Positions 16,855 to 25,174 of a DNA stretch of 64,000 nt are shown here, piece after piece (position 1 is the stretch's first letter; each line of letters opens with the position of its first letter). This stretch comes from Desulfobacteraceae bacterium. GTDB lineage: Bacteria > Desulfobacterota > Desulfobacteria > Desulfobacterales > JAABSP01. The stretch is from positions 1 to 64,000 of the forward strand of contig JAABSP010000003.1 of assembly GCA_011390345.1 (NCBI GenBank), read 5' to 3'. The translations under genes were made by a program, and so were the position numbers. The notes beneath the pieces were generated by a model that was given only the letters and a program-made list of their open reading frames with translations, did not search any database and had not been told where the DNA came from.

Positions 16855-18879
16855 ATGGCAGTAGACAAAAAGGCTGAAAAGGCCCCGAAAGTGGCAGATC
16901 CCATCGCCGCTTCCATCGACACCGCTACCCAGCAGATGATCCGCCGGGCCCAGGAACTGAACATCGAAACGGTCTTTGACCGCGCGGTAACCATGAAGCC
17001 CTGTAACATCGGCATCCAGGGCATCTGCTGCAAGAACTGCGCAATGGGTCCCTGCCGCCTTCCCCTGCCCAAGGGCGGGATCGAGGGCGAGGACACCCGC
17101 AAGGGCCTCTGTGGCGCCACCCCCAACACCATCGCGGCCAGAAACTTCATCCGGATGATCGCGGGCGGCGCGGCCGCGCACTCGGATCACGGCCGCTGTG
17201 TGGCCGAGGTCTTCATGTCCGTGGCCCGGAAGGAGACCACCGACTATCAGATCAAAGATCCGGAGAAGCTGATTGCCGTAGCCCCCAATTTCGGCGTTGC
17301 CACCACGGTGGAAGTAGACGGCGAGACCAAAGATCGGGATTTCGACGAGATCGTTCTCGAAGTGGCCAAGAAGGCGATGGCCGAATGGGGCAAGCCCGAA
17401 GGCTCCCTCCACTATCTGAACCGGGCCCCCAAGCCCCTGCAGGAGAAGTGGAAGAAGGCCGGCGTCGAGCCCAGAAACATCGACCGGGAGATCGTCGAGA
17501 TCATGCACCGGACCCATATGGGCGTGGATCAGGACTACAAGAACCTGATGAAACAGGGAACCCGCGCAGCACTGGCCGACGGCTGGGGCGGCTCCATGAT
17601 CGCCACCGACCTGCAGGACGTGCTCTTCGGCACCCCGAATCCGATCCAGTCCGAGGCCAATCTCGGCATCATGAAAGAGGATCATGTCAACATCATCGTT
17701 CACGGCCATGAGCCGGTACTCTCCGAGATGATCGTTGCCGCATCCCAGTCCAAGGAGATGCTCGACTACGCGAAGACAAAGGGCGCAAAGGGCATCCAGC
17801 TCGGCGGCATCTGCTGTACCGCGAACGAGATCCTCCAGCGCCACGGCGTTCCCCCGGCAGGTACCTTCCTGCAGCAGGAGCTGGCCATCATCACCGGCGC
17901 ATGCGACGCGATGGTCGTGGATATCCAGTGTGTCTTCCAGAACCTGGCCAACGTGGCCAAGTGCTTCCATACCAAGGTGATCACCACCCATCCCATCGCG
18001 CGGATGGAGCAGGACAACGTGCTGCACATCGAGTTCGACGAGCACCACGCGATGGATGATGCCAAGCGGATCGTCAAGCTGGCCATCGACAATTTCACCA
18101 ACCGGGGCGCGGAGGTGATGATCCCCCGCCAGAAGGCGACTCAGATCGCGGGCTTCGGCGTGGAGGCGATCCAGTATCAACTGGGCGGAACCTTCCGGGG
18201 CGACTACTTCACCCTCAACGATAACATCATCAACGGCCGGATCCGGGGCATCGGCGGCGTGGTAGGCTGCAACAATGCCCGCGCCCGTCACAACGAGGCC
18301 CATATCGCAGTGGTCAAGGAGCTGATCAAGAACGACGTGATCGTGCTGACCACCGGCTGCAACGGCATCGCCTGTGCAATGGAAGGTCTGCTGACCCCCG
18401 AGACCGCTGGCGTCTTCTGCGGACCGGGTCTTGCCGAGGTCTGCGAGACCGTGGGTATCCCGCCGGTGCTGCATCTGGGTTCCTGCGTGGACAACTCCCG
18501 GATCCTGCTGGCGGCCACCGAGGTGGTGAAAGCAGGCGGTCTGGGCAAGGACATCTCGGATCTGCCCGCGGCAGGTTCCGCGCCCGAGTGGATGAGCGAG
18601 AAGGCCATCTCCATCGGCCAGTACTTCGTGGCCTCCGGCGTTTACACCGTCTTCGGCGTCAACCTGCCGGTGACGGGCGCGCCTGTCTTCCAGGACTATC
18701 TCTTCAAAGAGATGGAGAATCTGTACGGCGGCAAGTGGGATCTGATCGAAGACCCGATCAAGCATGCCCAGGCCATGATCGCCCATATCGACAAGAAGCG
18801 CAAGGCACTGGGCATCGACAAGGCCCGGGATCGGGTGCTCATGGATATGGCCGACCGTCAGAAGCTGGAGAGCGCATAA
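16855..18879 (+). CDS. acsA: Carbon monoxide dehydrogenase catalytic subunit (Ni-Fe-S)
   Basis: A 674-residue CooS/AcsA-type subunit that reduces CO2 to CO (or oxidises CO) at the [Ni-4Fe-4S] C-cluster and feeds CO through a tunnel to AcsB. Seen: the N-terminal cysteine-rich block CNIGIQGICCKNCAMGPCRL that binds the B- and D-clusters, the HGHEPVLSEM histidine region, GGICCTANE, VDIQCVFQNL, TTGCNGIACAMEG and HLGSCVDNSR, which supply the C-cluster ligands. Length is usual for the bacterial enzyme. It sits between acsD and acsB with good ribosome-binding sites (GTGAGGAGG upstream). The Ni-insertion ATPase CooC is not in the window. Confidence 0.97.
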   Translation: MAVDKKAEKAPKVADPIAASIDTATQQMIRRAQELNIETVFDRAVTMKPCNIGIQGICCKNCAMGPCRLPLPKGGIEGEDTRKGLCGATPNTIAARNFIRMIAGGAAAHSDHGRCVAEVFMSVARKETTDYQIKDPEKLIAVAPNFGVATTVEVDGETKDRDFDEIVLEVAKKAMAEWGKPEGSLHYLNRAPKPLQEKWKKAGVEPRNIDREIVEIMHRTHMGVDQDYKNLMKQGTRAALADGWGGSMIATDLQDVLFGTPNPIQSEANLGIMKEDHVNIIVHGHEPVLSEMIVAASQSKEMLDYAKTKGAKGIQLGGICCTANEILQRHGVPPAGTFLQQELAIITGACDAMVVDIQCVFQNLANVAKCFHTKVITTHPIARMEQDNVLHIEFDEHHAMDDAKRIVKLAIDNFTNRGAEVMIPRQKATQIAGFGVEAIQYQLGGTFRGDYFTLNDNIINGRIRGIGGVVGCNNARARHNEAHIAVVKELIKNDVIVLTTGCNGIACAMEGLLTPETAGVFCGPGLAEVCETVGIPPVLHLGSCVDNSRILLAATEVVKAGGLGKDISDLPAAGSAPEWMSEKAISIGQYFVASGVYTVFGVNLPVTGAPVFQDYLFKEMENLYGGKWDLIEDPIKHAQAMIAHIDKKRKALGIDKARDRVLMDMADRQKLESA

Positions 18880-18950
18880 TTCCCGTCGCTTATGCGGCGT
18901 GAAGTTGAAAATATTAAAAAAATATCCTCAATGAAGGAGGAGTATAAAAA

Positions 18951-21164
18951 ATGTCGAGATTAGTCGCATTTGCCGCCATCCAGGGTGGCTACAACATCGT
19001 TTCCAAGGTCGAGGGACAGTACAAGAGAGCCCTGCAGACCTATGACGCTTCCACCAAAGTCGGTTTCCCGAACACGGCCTACTATCTGCCGGTGATCTAC
19101 TCCCTGCTGGGGCTCAAGGTCGAGACCCTCGAGGACATCAAAAAGCCGCTCGATTTTGCCCGGAAGCTGCTCCCTCCGCATGTTAAGGGCGCACACCATC
19201 TGCCCTACCTCGGACCCCTGCTGGACGCGGGTATGGCAGCGCTCTTCGCATTCGAGATCGAGGAGGCGATCCGGTACCTGAATGATCCGGACTTCTACCT
19301 CCATTCCGAAGAGCCTGACATGGAAGCCGGAAAGATCTGGCTGGGCGCGGCCGATGATACCGTGTTCCGGAAAAGAGGCGTCGAGTTCGTGGACGGCTCT
19401 GCCCCCGGCTTTGCAGCGATCGTGGGCTCTGCCCCCGATCCGGAGATCGCCAAGATGATCGTCGAGGAGTACCAGAGACGTTCTCTGTACATCTTCTGCG
19501 CGGCCAACCAGAACGGCACCACCGTCATCGAGCAGCTCATCGAGGCCGGTGTCCAGGTGGGATGGAACACCCGTATCGTGCCCTTTGGGCCCGACATCTC
19601 CTCTGCCATCTTTGCACTCGGCTTTGCCAACCGTGCGGCCATGGCCTTCGGAGGCATCCAGCCCGGCGACTACAAGAAGATGCTCATGTACAACAAGAAC
19701 CGGATCTTCGCGTTCGTCAACGCGCTGGGCGATGTCAACGCGGAGTGGGCAGCGGCTGCGGCCGGATGCGTCAACTGGGGTTTTCCGACCCTGGCCGACA
19801 CCGACATCCCCGAGATCCTGCCGACCGGTATCTGCACCTACGAGCACGTCGTGGCCAACGTCTCCCACGAGGAGATGGTGCAGCGTTCCGTGGAAGTCCG
19901 GGGCCTCAAGGTCACCGTCTCCACGATCGACATCCCCTGCTCCTTTGGCCCGGCATACGAGGGCGAGCGGGTCCGGGGCGCGGATCTCTATGCCCAGACC
20001 GGCGGCGGCAAGACCCAGTGTACCGAGCTGGTGAAGATGGCCGAGATGACCGACATCGAGGACGGAAAGGTCATCGTCCAGGGTCCCGACATCACCGGGA
20101 TCAAAGAGGGCGGCACCTTCCCGCTGGGGATCTACGTCGAGGTCGCGGGCCGCGAGATGCAGGCCGACTTCGAGCCTATCCTGGAGCGCCAGATCCACCA
20201 TCTTATCAACTACATCCAGGGCATCATGCACATCGGACAGCGGGACATCTCCTGGGTCCGGATCTCCAAGGCCGCGATCGATAAGGGATTCACCCTCAAA
20301 GACATCGGCGTAGTGCTCCATGCCAAGTTCCATCAGGACTTCGGCAAGATCCTCGACAAGGTCCAGGTCACGCTGATAACCGAGCAGGCCGATGTGGACA
20401 AGCTGACCGAGCGGGCCCGGGGCGAGTACAAGACCCGTGACGAGCGCGTCGAGAAGATGAGAGACGAGGATGTGGAGACCTACTACTCCTGCACCCTGTG
20501 CCAGTCCTTCGCTCCCACCCACGTCTGCACCGTGAGCCCGGAAAGAACCGGCCTCTGCGGCGCATACAACTGGATGGACTGCAAGGCCTCCTTCGAGATC
20601 AACCCGACCGGCCCCAACCAGCCCATCGAAAAGGGCGAGTGTCTGGACCCGAAACTGGGCCAGTGGAAGGGCGTCAACGAATTCATCAAGAAAGCCTCCC
20701 GTGGCGCGATCGACCATTACAACTTCTACTCCATGGTCCAGGCGCCCATGACCACCTGCGGCTGTTGCGAGTGCATCGCGGCCATGCTGCCCCAGTGCAA
20801 CGGCGTCATGACCGTCAGCCGGGACTACACCGGCGAGACCCCCTGCGGGATGAAGTTCACCACGCTCGCGGGTGTGATGGGCGGCGGCGCATCCTCTCCG
20901 GGATTTGTGGGACACTCCAAGTTCAACATCACCCAGGGCAAGTTCATCCTCGGCGACGGCGGACTCCTCCGGGTGGTCTGGATGCCCAAGGTCCTCAAAG
21001 ACGAGATCAAGGACCGCCTCAACAAGCGCGGCGAGGCTATGGGATACCCCAACTTCTGTGACATGATCGCGGACGAGACCGTGGGCATCACCGAAGAGGA
21101 GATCCTGCCCTGGCTCAAGGAAAAGGGGCATCCGGCCCTGAGCATGGACCCCATCGTAGGATAA
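18951..21164 (+). CDS. acsB: Acetyl-CoA synthase, CODH/ACS beta subunit (bacterial type)
   Basis: A 737-residue acetyl-CoA synthase that joins CO, a methyl group from AcsC/AcsD and CoA at the Ni-Ni-[4Fe-4S] A-cluster. The ligands are all present: Cys514, Cys517, Cys526 and Cys536 for the cubane (CTLC-x8-C-x9-C) and the Cys603-Gly604-Cys605 motif for the distal nickel, a constant +8 offset from the Moorella numbering 506/509/518/528/595/597. The full N-terminal CODH-docking domain is present, so this is the bacterial and not the shorter archaeal form. GAAGGAGGAG precedes the ATG. A hairpin follows before acsC. Confidence 0.97.
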   Translation: MSRLVAFAAIQGGYNIVSKVEGQYKRALQTYDASTKVGFPNTAYYLPVIYSLLGLKVETLEDIKKPLDFARKLLPPHVKGAHHLPYLGPLLDAGMAALFAFEIEEAIRYLNDPDFYLHSEEPDMEAGKIWLGAADDTVFRKRGVEFVDGSAPGFAAIVGSAPDPEIAKMIVEEYQRRSLYIFCAANQNGTTVIEQLIEAGVQVGWNTRIVPFGPDISSAIFALGFANRAAMAFGGIQPGDYKKMLMYNKNRIFAFVNALGDVNAEWAAAAAGCVNWGFPTLADTDIPEILPTGICTYEHVVANVSHEEMVQRSVEVRGLKVTVSTIDIPCSFGPAYEGERVRGADLYAQTGGGKTQCTELVKMAEMTDIEDGKVIVQGPDITGIKEGGTFPLGIYVEVAGREMQADFEPILERQIHHLINYIQGIMHIGQRDISWVRISKAAIDKGFTLKDIGVVLHAKFHQDFGKILDKVQVTLITEQADVDKLTERARGEYKTRDERVEKMRDEDVETYYSCTLCQSFAPTHVCTVSPERTGLCGAYNWMDCKASFEINPTGPNQPIEKGECLDPKLGQWKGVNEFIKKASRGAIDHYNFYSMVQAPMTTCGCCECIAAMLPQCNGVMTVSRDYTGETPCGMKFTTLAGVMGGGASSPGFVGHSKFNITQGKFILGDGGLLRVVWMPKVLKDEIKDRLNKRGEAMGYPNFCDMIADETVGITEEEILPWLKEKGHPALSMDPIVG

Positions 21165-21178
21165 AGGGAACGTAAAGA

Positions 21179-21202
21179 GGGGCCGAAAGCGATTTCGGCC
21201 CC
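21179..21202 (+). terminator. Hairpin between acsB and acsC, possible attenuator or processing site
   Basis: A perfect 10-bp stem GGGGCCGAAA / TTTCGGCCCC closes a GCGA tetraloop 14 nt after the acsB stop. The following bases (TTCCCATTCC) are only moderately T-rich, so partial termination or message stabilisation is more likely than a full stop. Confidence 0.6.
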
Positions 21203-21265
21203 TTCCCATTCCTTTTCTGTCAGGATCGAAAAGACCCCTATCGGTAATCGAAAAAGGAGAAAGAT

Positions 21266-22606
21266 ATGGCATTAACCGGAATACAGATTTTCAAACTCCT
21301 GCCGAAGACCAACTGCAAGGAGTGCGGCGTTCCCACCTGTCTTGCGTTCGCCATGAACCTCGCCTCCGGCAAGGCTGAACTCGACAGTTGCCCCTATGTG
21401 TCGGACGAGGCCCGGGAGCAGCTTGCAGAGGCATCGGCCCCCCCCATCCGCCCTGTCAAGATCGGCAAGGGCGTCCGGCAGTTCGCAGTCGGCGGCGAGA
21501 CCGTGCTCTACCGTCATGAGAAGACCTTCTTCAATCCTCCGGGATTTGCGGCCCTGGTAAACTCCGACATTGCAGCCGGAGACCTGGAGAAGAAGCTCAA
21601 AGTGTGGAACGCGATCCAGTATGAGCGGGTAGGCCTGAATCTTCGGCCCCAGCTCGTGGCCCTCAAGGATGTGAGCGGCGATGCCGGCGCATTTGCGGAA
21701 AAGGCCAAGCTGGTTGCGGAGAAGTCGGAGTTCAACCTGGTGCTCATGACCGAGAAAGAGGACGTGATGAAGGCCGGCGTGGAAGCGGCCGGATTCAAAC
21801 GGCCCCTGCTCTATGCGGCCACCGAGGCCACAGCCGACGCGTTCGGCGCGATCGCCAAGGAGAACGACCTGCCCCTGGCTGTCAAGGCCGATTCCGTGGA
21901 GGCCCTGATCCCCCTGACCGACAAGCTGACCGGCATGGGCCTCAAGGATCTGATCATCGACTCCGGCTCCCGGGAGGTGAAAAAGGCCCTTGAGGATCAG
22001 GTGATCATCCGCCGCGCGGCTCTGAAGCAGTCCAACCGGTCTCTGGGTTTCCCCACCATCACCTTCCCCTGTGAGATGGCCGGCAACCTGGATATGGAGA
22101 CCCTGATCGCGGGCATGTTTGTGGCCAAGTACGGCGCGATCATCGTGCTGTCGGACTTCACCGGCGAGAGCCTCTTCCCGCTGCTGCTGGAGCGGCTCAA
22201 CATCTACACCGACCCCCAGCGGCCCATGACCGTGACCGAGGGGATCTACGAGATCAACGAGCCGACCGCGGACTCCCCGGTGCTGGTGACCACCAACTTC
22301 GCGCTCACCTACTTCATCGTCTCGGGCGAGATCGAGGCCAGCCGGGTTCCCACCTGGCTGCTCATCAAGGATTCCGAGGGCCTGTCGGTCATGACCGCAT
22401 GGGCGGCCGGAAAGTTTGCGGGCGACGATGTGGGGATGTTCGTGAAGAAGTGCGGCATCAGCGACAAGGCATCCAAGAAGGAGATCGTCATCCCCGGCTA
22501 TGCTGCAGCCATTGCCGGCGATGTGGAAGAAGAGCTTCCCGACTGGAAGGTGATCGTTGGGCCCAGAGAGGCCTCGCTCATCCCCGCGTTCTTGAAGCAG
22601 AAGTAA
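21266..22606 (+). CDS. acsC: CODH/ACS gamma subunit, large subunit of corrinoid iron-sulfur protein
   Basis: A 446-residue protein. Residues 1-60 hold the low-potential [4Fe-4S] domain with Cys17, Cys20, Cys25 and Cys42 (C-x2-C-x4-C-x16-C), which keeps the cobalt reducible. The middle is a TIM barrel that pairs with AcsD. The C-terminal third is the corrinoid-binding domain (LVTTNFALTYFIVSGEI, then WLLIKDSEGLSVMTAWAAGKFAGD). It takes the methyl group from AcsE and hands it to the A-cluster of AcsB. AAGGAGAAAG precedes the ATG. Its placement after acsB and before acsE matches acetogen-like order. Confidence 0.97.
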   Translation: MALTGIQIFKLLPKTNCKECGVPTCLAFAMNLASGKAELDSCPYVSDEAREQLAEASAPPIRPVKIGKGVRQFAVGGETVLYRHEKTFFNPPGFAALVNSDIAAGDLEKKLKVWNAIQYERVGLNLRPQLVALKDVSGDAGAFAEKAKLVAEKSEFNLVLMTEKEDVMKAGVEAAGFKRPLLYAATEATADAFGAIAKENDLPLAVKADSVEALIPLTDKLTGMGLKDLIIDSGSREVKKALEDQVIIRRAALKQSNRSLGFPTITFPCEMAGNLDMETLIAGMFVAKYGAIIVLSDFTGESLFPLLLERLNIYTDPQRPMTVTEGIYEINEPTADSPVLVTTNFALTYFIVSGEIEASRVPTWLLIKDSEGLSVMTAWAAGKFAGDDVGMFVKKCGISDKASKKEIVIPGYAAAIAGDVEEELPDWKVIVGPREASLIPAFLKQK

Positions 22607-22694
22607 TCCCGTTCCGGACGGCGGCCATCCCTGTGTAACCCATTATTCTGAAAGGGAGAACGCCGCCGTCCGATCACACGCATACGGAGGGTTT

Positions 22695-23591
22695 ATGTAT
22701 CTGATCGGCGAGAGTCTCAACGTAATTTCGAAAAAGATCGGCAAGGCGTACAAAGAGCGCGATCCCAAGCCCATTCAGGAGGAGGCGCTCTTCCAGAAGA
22801 AGCAGGGGATGGACTACATCGACATCAACCTGGGCCCGGCCAAGAAGGACGGCCACGAGCTGATGCCCTGGGTCGTGCAGACGGTGCAGGAGGTGGTGAC
22901 GGACGTGCCCCTGGCACTCGACACCTCCAATATCGACGCGATCGAGGCCGCGTTGAAGGTCTACAAAAGAGGGCCCGGAACCCCCGCGCCCCTGATCAAC
23001 TCCATCATGGTCCGGCCCGAGCGGTATGAGAAGATGATTCCCATCGCGGCCGAGTACGAGGCTGATTTCATTCTCCTGCTCTGGGGCCCCGAGGGACTGC
23101 CCAGAGACGAGAACGAGCGCGCGGCCCTCTGTGTGGAGCTGCTCTACTTCGCGAACGAGGCCGGTATTCCCAACGAGAAGATCTGGGTGGACGGGATCGT
23201 GACCCCGGTCAACATCCAGCAGCCCCAGCTCATCAGCCTCATGGAGTTCATGAAGATGATGCCGGACATCGCGCCCGGCGCAAAATCCACCTGCGGCCTC
23301 TCCAACATCTCCAACGGGCCTCCGGAACATCTGCGGCCCATCCTGAACCAGACATACATGGTCATGCTGGAGCGGTACGGGATGTACTCCGTGATCTCCG
23401 ATCCGCTCGACGAGAAGCTCACCGAGATCGCCAAGGGGAAGCGGCCCGACATCGTGGAACTGATCCACAACGAGATGGACGGCAACGGCCCCGATCGTTC
23501 CTCACTCTCCAAGGATATGCTCGAATTCGCGAAGACCGTGGATGTCATCCTCGGCCGGACCCTCTACTCCGACTCCTGGCTCGAGGTCTGA
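22695..23591 (+). CDS. acsE: 5-methyltetrahydrofolate:corrinoid/iron-sulfur protein methyltransferase
   Basis: A 298-residue pterin-binding TIM barrel that moves the methyl group from methyl-tetrahydrofolate to the cobalt of AcsC, linking the methyl and carbonyl branches. Seen: MYLIGESLNVISKKIGKAY at the N-terminus, the pterin-site signatures DYIDINLGPAKKDG and PLALDTSNIDAIEAAL, and STCGLSNISNGPPEHLRP. It is about 35 residues longer than the Moorella enzyme, mostly at the C-terminus. GGAGGG lies 6 nt before the ATG. It is the last gene of the operon; no folate-branch gene follows. Confidence 0.95.
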   Translation: MYLIGESLNVISKKIGKAYKERDPKPIQEEALFQKKQGMDYIDINLGPAKKDGHELMPWVVQTVQEVVTDVPLALDTSNIDAIEAALKVYKRGPGTPAPLINSIMVRPERYEKMIPIAAEYEADFILLLWGPEGLPRDENERAALCVELLYFANEAGIPNEKIWVDGIVTPVNIQQPQLISLMEFMKMMPDIAPGAKSTCGLSNISNGPPEHLRPILNQTYMVMLERYGMYSVISDPLDEKLTEIAKGKRPDIVELIHNEMDGNGPDRSSLSKDMLEFAKTVDVILGRTLYSDSWLEV

Positions 23592-23621
23592 TCCGAAGAG
23601 CGAGCTTTTTTATTGCAGCAA

Positions 23622-23664
23622 AAAAAAGGCCCCTCTCCCGATGGTGCGGAAAGGGGCCTTTTTT
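23622..23664 (+). terminator. Intrinsic terminator of the acs operon
   Basis: GGCCCCT (23628-23634) pairs with AGGGGCC (23652-23658), extended by six A:T pairs on the outside, and the right arm runs into TTTTTT. The A-rich left arm also makes it usable from the opposite strand. Confidence 0.88.
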
Positions 23665-23763
23665 GCGTGGTTTGTAATCGGCTGATCGTCTTCAACGCCT
23701 TCAAGCTGATCCCGGCATAAAGTTCACGGAGCTTCGGAGCGGAGATGGATGTCCCAGGTTTGA

Positions 23764-24024
23764 TCAACCGTTTGGTTCGGCTGCCGGTGCTGTAGCGGTT
23801 GACCCACGAAGTGCAAATTTATTTTCTTTTGTGATTCGAATTAGAAAACGTAAAGCTTCGTTTACCGATTCTGAATCCGGGAATACTTCAGCCACATCTG
23901 TTTCGATACGCACTGTTGGGCCGCCAAAATGCTTTCGTTTAGGACCTACTTTTCTCAATTTCAGGCTCTTCAGGTCGTATTCCGGACGAAGTTCGTCATT
24001 CATTTTTATTCTATCCTTCTTCAT
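23764..24024 (-). CDS. BrnA-like antitoxin
   Basis: An 86-residue protein downstream of a BrnT toxin. The core ELRPEYDLKSLK, then FGGPTVRIETDVAEVFPDSE, then VNEALRFLIRITKENK, has the ribbon-helix-helix layout of the BrnA/CopG-like antitoxin group that accompanies BrnT. Two starts are possible: ATG 24024 (AAAGGATT upstream, overlapping the toxin stop) and ATG 24003 (AGAAGGA upstream); the shorter form keeps the whole conserved core. Such antitoxins neutralise the toxin directly and repress the operon. The pair has lower GC than the flanking acs genes, in keeping with transfer. Confidence 0.75.
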   Translation of the reverse strand: MKKDRIKMNDELRPEYDLKSLKLRKVGPKRKHFGGPTVRIETDVAEVFPDSESVNEALRFLIRITKENKFALRGSTATAPAAEPNG

Positions 24025-24283
24025 AATCCTTTTGTTCCCTTCGTGTCGTCTTTCTTGCACTGATAATGCGAATTATCTCACCATGCTCGATGTATGAGAC
24101 AAGTAATAAACGGTTATTCGATGATTGGCCTATAATAATATATCGATATTCGCCATATGAATGATCTGGATCAAAGAAGTCGAGATATAAAGGATCATCG
24201 AATACTGTGATAGCTTCATCAAAAGAGACACCATGTTTTGACAGATTTGCTGCTTCTTTATTTTGATCCCATTCAAATTTCAT
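24011..24283 (-). CDS. brnT: BrnT-family ribonuclease toxin
   Basis: A 90-residue toxin: KFEWDQNKEAANLSKHGVSF, DEAITVFDDP, then RYIIIGQSSNNRLLLVSYIE and a C-terminal IRIISARKTTRREQKDYEE. These are the family signatures, including the F-x-W-D-x-x-K start, the KHGVSFDEA stretch, and the final R-I-I-S-A-R-x-x-x-x-x-E. BrnT folds like RelE and cleaves RNA, halting translation under stress until BrnA is remade. The start at 24283 is set by the conserved N-terminus; the frame extends 45 codons upstream without family similarity. Gene order toxin then antitoxin, with overlap, is typical. Confidence 0.88.
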   Translation of the reverse strand: MKFEWDQNKEAANLSKHGVSFDEAITVFDDPLYLDFFDPDHSYGEYRYIIIGQSSNNRLLLVSYIEHGEIIRIISARKTTRREQKDYEEG

Positions 24284-24332
24284 CTTCAACAAGTCTCTAT
24301 ATGCTTGAGAAATGCCTGGAAATTTAGTTAAC

Positions 24333-24351
24333 TGACAACAGGAGGTTGTCA
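24333..24351. promoter_or_regulatory. Inverted repeat upstream of brnT, candidate BrnA operator
   Basis: TGACAAC-AGGAG-GTTGTCA is a perfect 7-bp inverted repeat with a 5-bp centre, ending 50 bp before the brnT start. Ribbon-helix-helix antitoxins bind such short palindromes to autoregulate. The assignment is inference from position and symmetry. Confidence 0.4.
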
Positions 24352-24461
24352 TCCTGAACATCCCCAACGAGGTCAGAGATGGTATCGACTTCCTGCTGTT
24401 ACAATCGACTCCTGACACGGTTTCGAAAGATGAACATACAAAATCCAGAATTCATGGTTGA
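24336..24461 (+). pseudogene. Remnant resembling an AAA-ATPase-like/PD-(D/E)XK nuclease family protein
   Basis: A 41-codon open stretch without a start reads VVILNIPNEVRDGIDFLL, which resembles the conserved segment before the C-terminal nuclease domain in DUF1703/AAA-ATPase-like proteins (pattern V-L-x-I/F-P-N-x-E-V-R-x-x-F-x-x-x-L-L). It is cut by a TGA at 24333 and another at 24459. If right, this is the scar of a decayed accessory gene beside the toxin-antitoxin pair. The match is short and from memory. Confidence 0.35.
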
Positions 24462-24478
24462 GCATCAGGAGCGTGTCC

Positions 24479-24508
24479 GGAGTGCGCAAAATCAAATTTG
24501 CGCACTCC
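24479..24508. repeat. Perfect 12-bp hairpin between the toxin island and the rhodanese gene
   Basis: GGAGTGCGCAAA (24479-24490) is matched by TTTGCGCACTCC (24497-24508) around a 6-nt loop. No T-run follows on either strand, so it is not a standard intrinsic terminator. It lies just downstream of the rhodanese stop and could limit read-through or be an end of a lost mobile segment. Confidence 0.6.
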
Positions 24509-24521
24509 GTCAGAACCCTTT

Positions 24522-25076
24522 TCATCTATGCGCACGGCCGGATGATTTTTTTGATTCTGCGGCACCGGCATGGGTCTCTTCTTCAGGGATTGTAACGGGG
24601 CCTCCGGCCTCCTTCCACCGGTTCCAGCCGTTTGTCAGGTAATAGACATCGAAGCCGAGCATGTGGAGTTCCTCGGCAAGGCTTTTGCCGAGGTCGCAGA
24701 CCGGGCCGTCGGAGTAGGTGATGATGGTGGCTTCCGGATCTACAGCGCTGAGAAAGTCGTCGATCGCGGATTCGAATTCGATGATCGGCACATTCACTGC
24801 CCCCCGGATGCGGCCCTGTTCATAGTCCGATGCTGACCGCGCGTCGGCAAAGACGGCCATCTCCCTTTTGTGTATCTCCAGGGCGTCGGACAGGGGGATC
24901 TCCCCGATGCCTGCTTCGGTTTCGGTTTCGGTGTCGGCCGTCAAGGGATTGGACCCCGGAAAGAGTCGGATCCCCTGAGGCCGCAGGCCGTTCATCCCGA
25001 GGCCCACAATTGCAGAAATAATTATGATTACTGCAGCTTCCGTGAATATCTGTTTTGCGATCATTTCCCCATTCAT
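24522..25076 (-). CDS. Membrane-anchored rhodanese-domain protein
   Basis: A 184-residue protein with one N-terminal membrane helix (AVIIIISAIVGLGM, residues ~15-28) and a single rhodanese domain (residues ~60-160). The presumed catalytic cysteine lies in the active-site loop ITYSDGPVCDLGKSLAEEL, and the fold ends in FDVYYLTNGWNRWKEAGGPV. Single-domain rhodaneses carry sulfane sulfur as a persulfide; a periplasm- or membrane-facing one fits a sulfur-metabolising anaerobe. The start could also be ATG 25064, four codons later; neither has an ideal ribosome-binding site. The charged, Ser-rich tail after the domain looks disordered. Confidence 0.85.
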   Translation of the reverse strand: MNGEMIAKQIFTEAAVIIIISAIVGLGMNGLRPQGIRLFPGSNPLTADTETETEAGIGEIPLSDALEIHKREMAVFADARSASDYEQGRIRGAVNVPIIEFESAIDDFLSAVDPEATIITYSDGPVCDLGKSLAEELHMLGFDVYYLTNGWNRWKEAGGPVTIPEEETHAGAAESKKSSGRAHR

Positions 25077-25174
25077 TCCAAATTTCTTGAAAATCCATAT
25101 CCACTTATGGTAATTCTATAAAAGATAATTTTTGATTTTAACCCTTTATGTCCTTTATTGTAAAGGAGTTTATC

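Noticed and set aside
16831-18786. A 651-codon open frame antisense to the CO dehydrogenase gene
   Set aside because: It is the complement of a gene with all catalytic motifs; high GC at third codon positions removes stops on the other strand. No ribosome-binding site and no recognisable domain.
18960-21272. A 770-codon open frame antisense to acetyl-CoA synthase
   Set aside because: Same cause. The sense frame carries every A-cluster ligand with correct spacing.
23564-23767. A 67-codon minus-strand frame next to brnA (MIKPGTSISAPKLREL)
   Set aside because: It runs through the acs operon terminator into the acsE 3' end and lacks a ribosome-binding site; at most a remnant.
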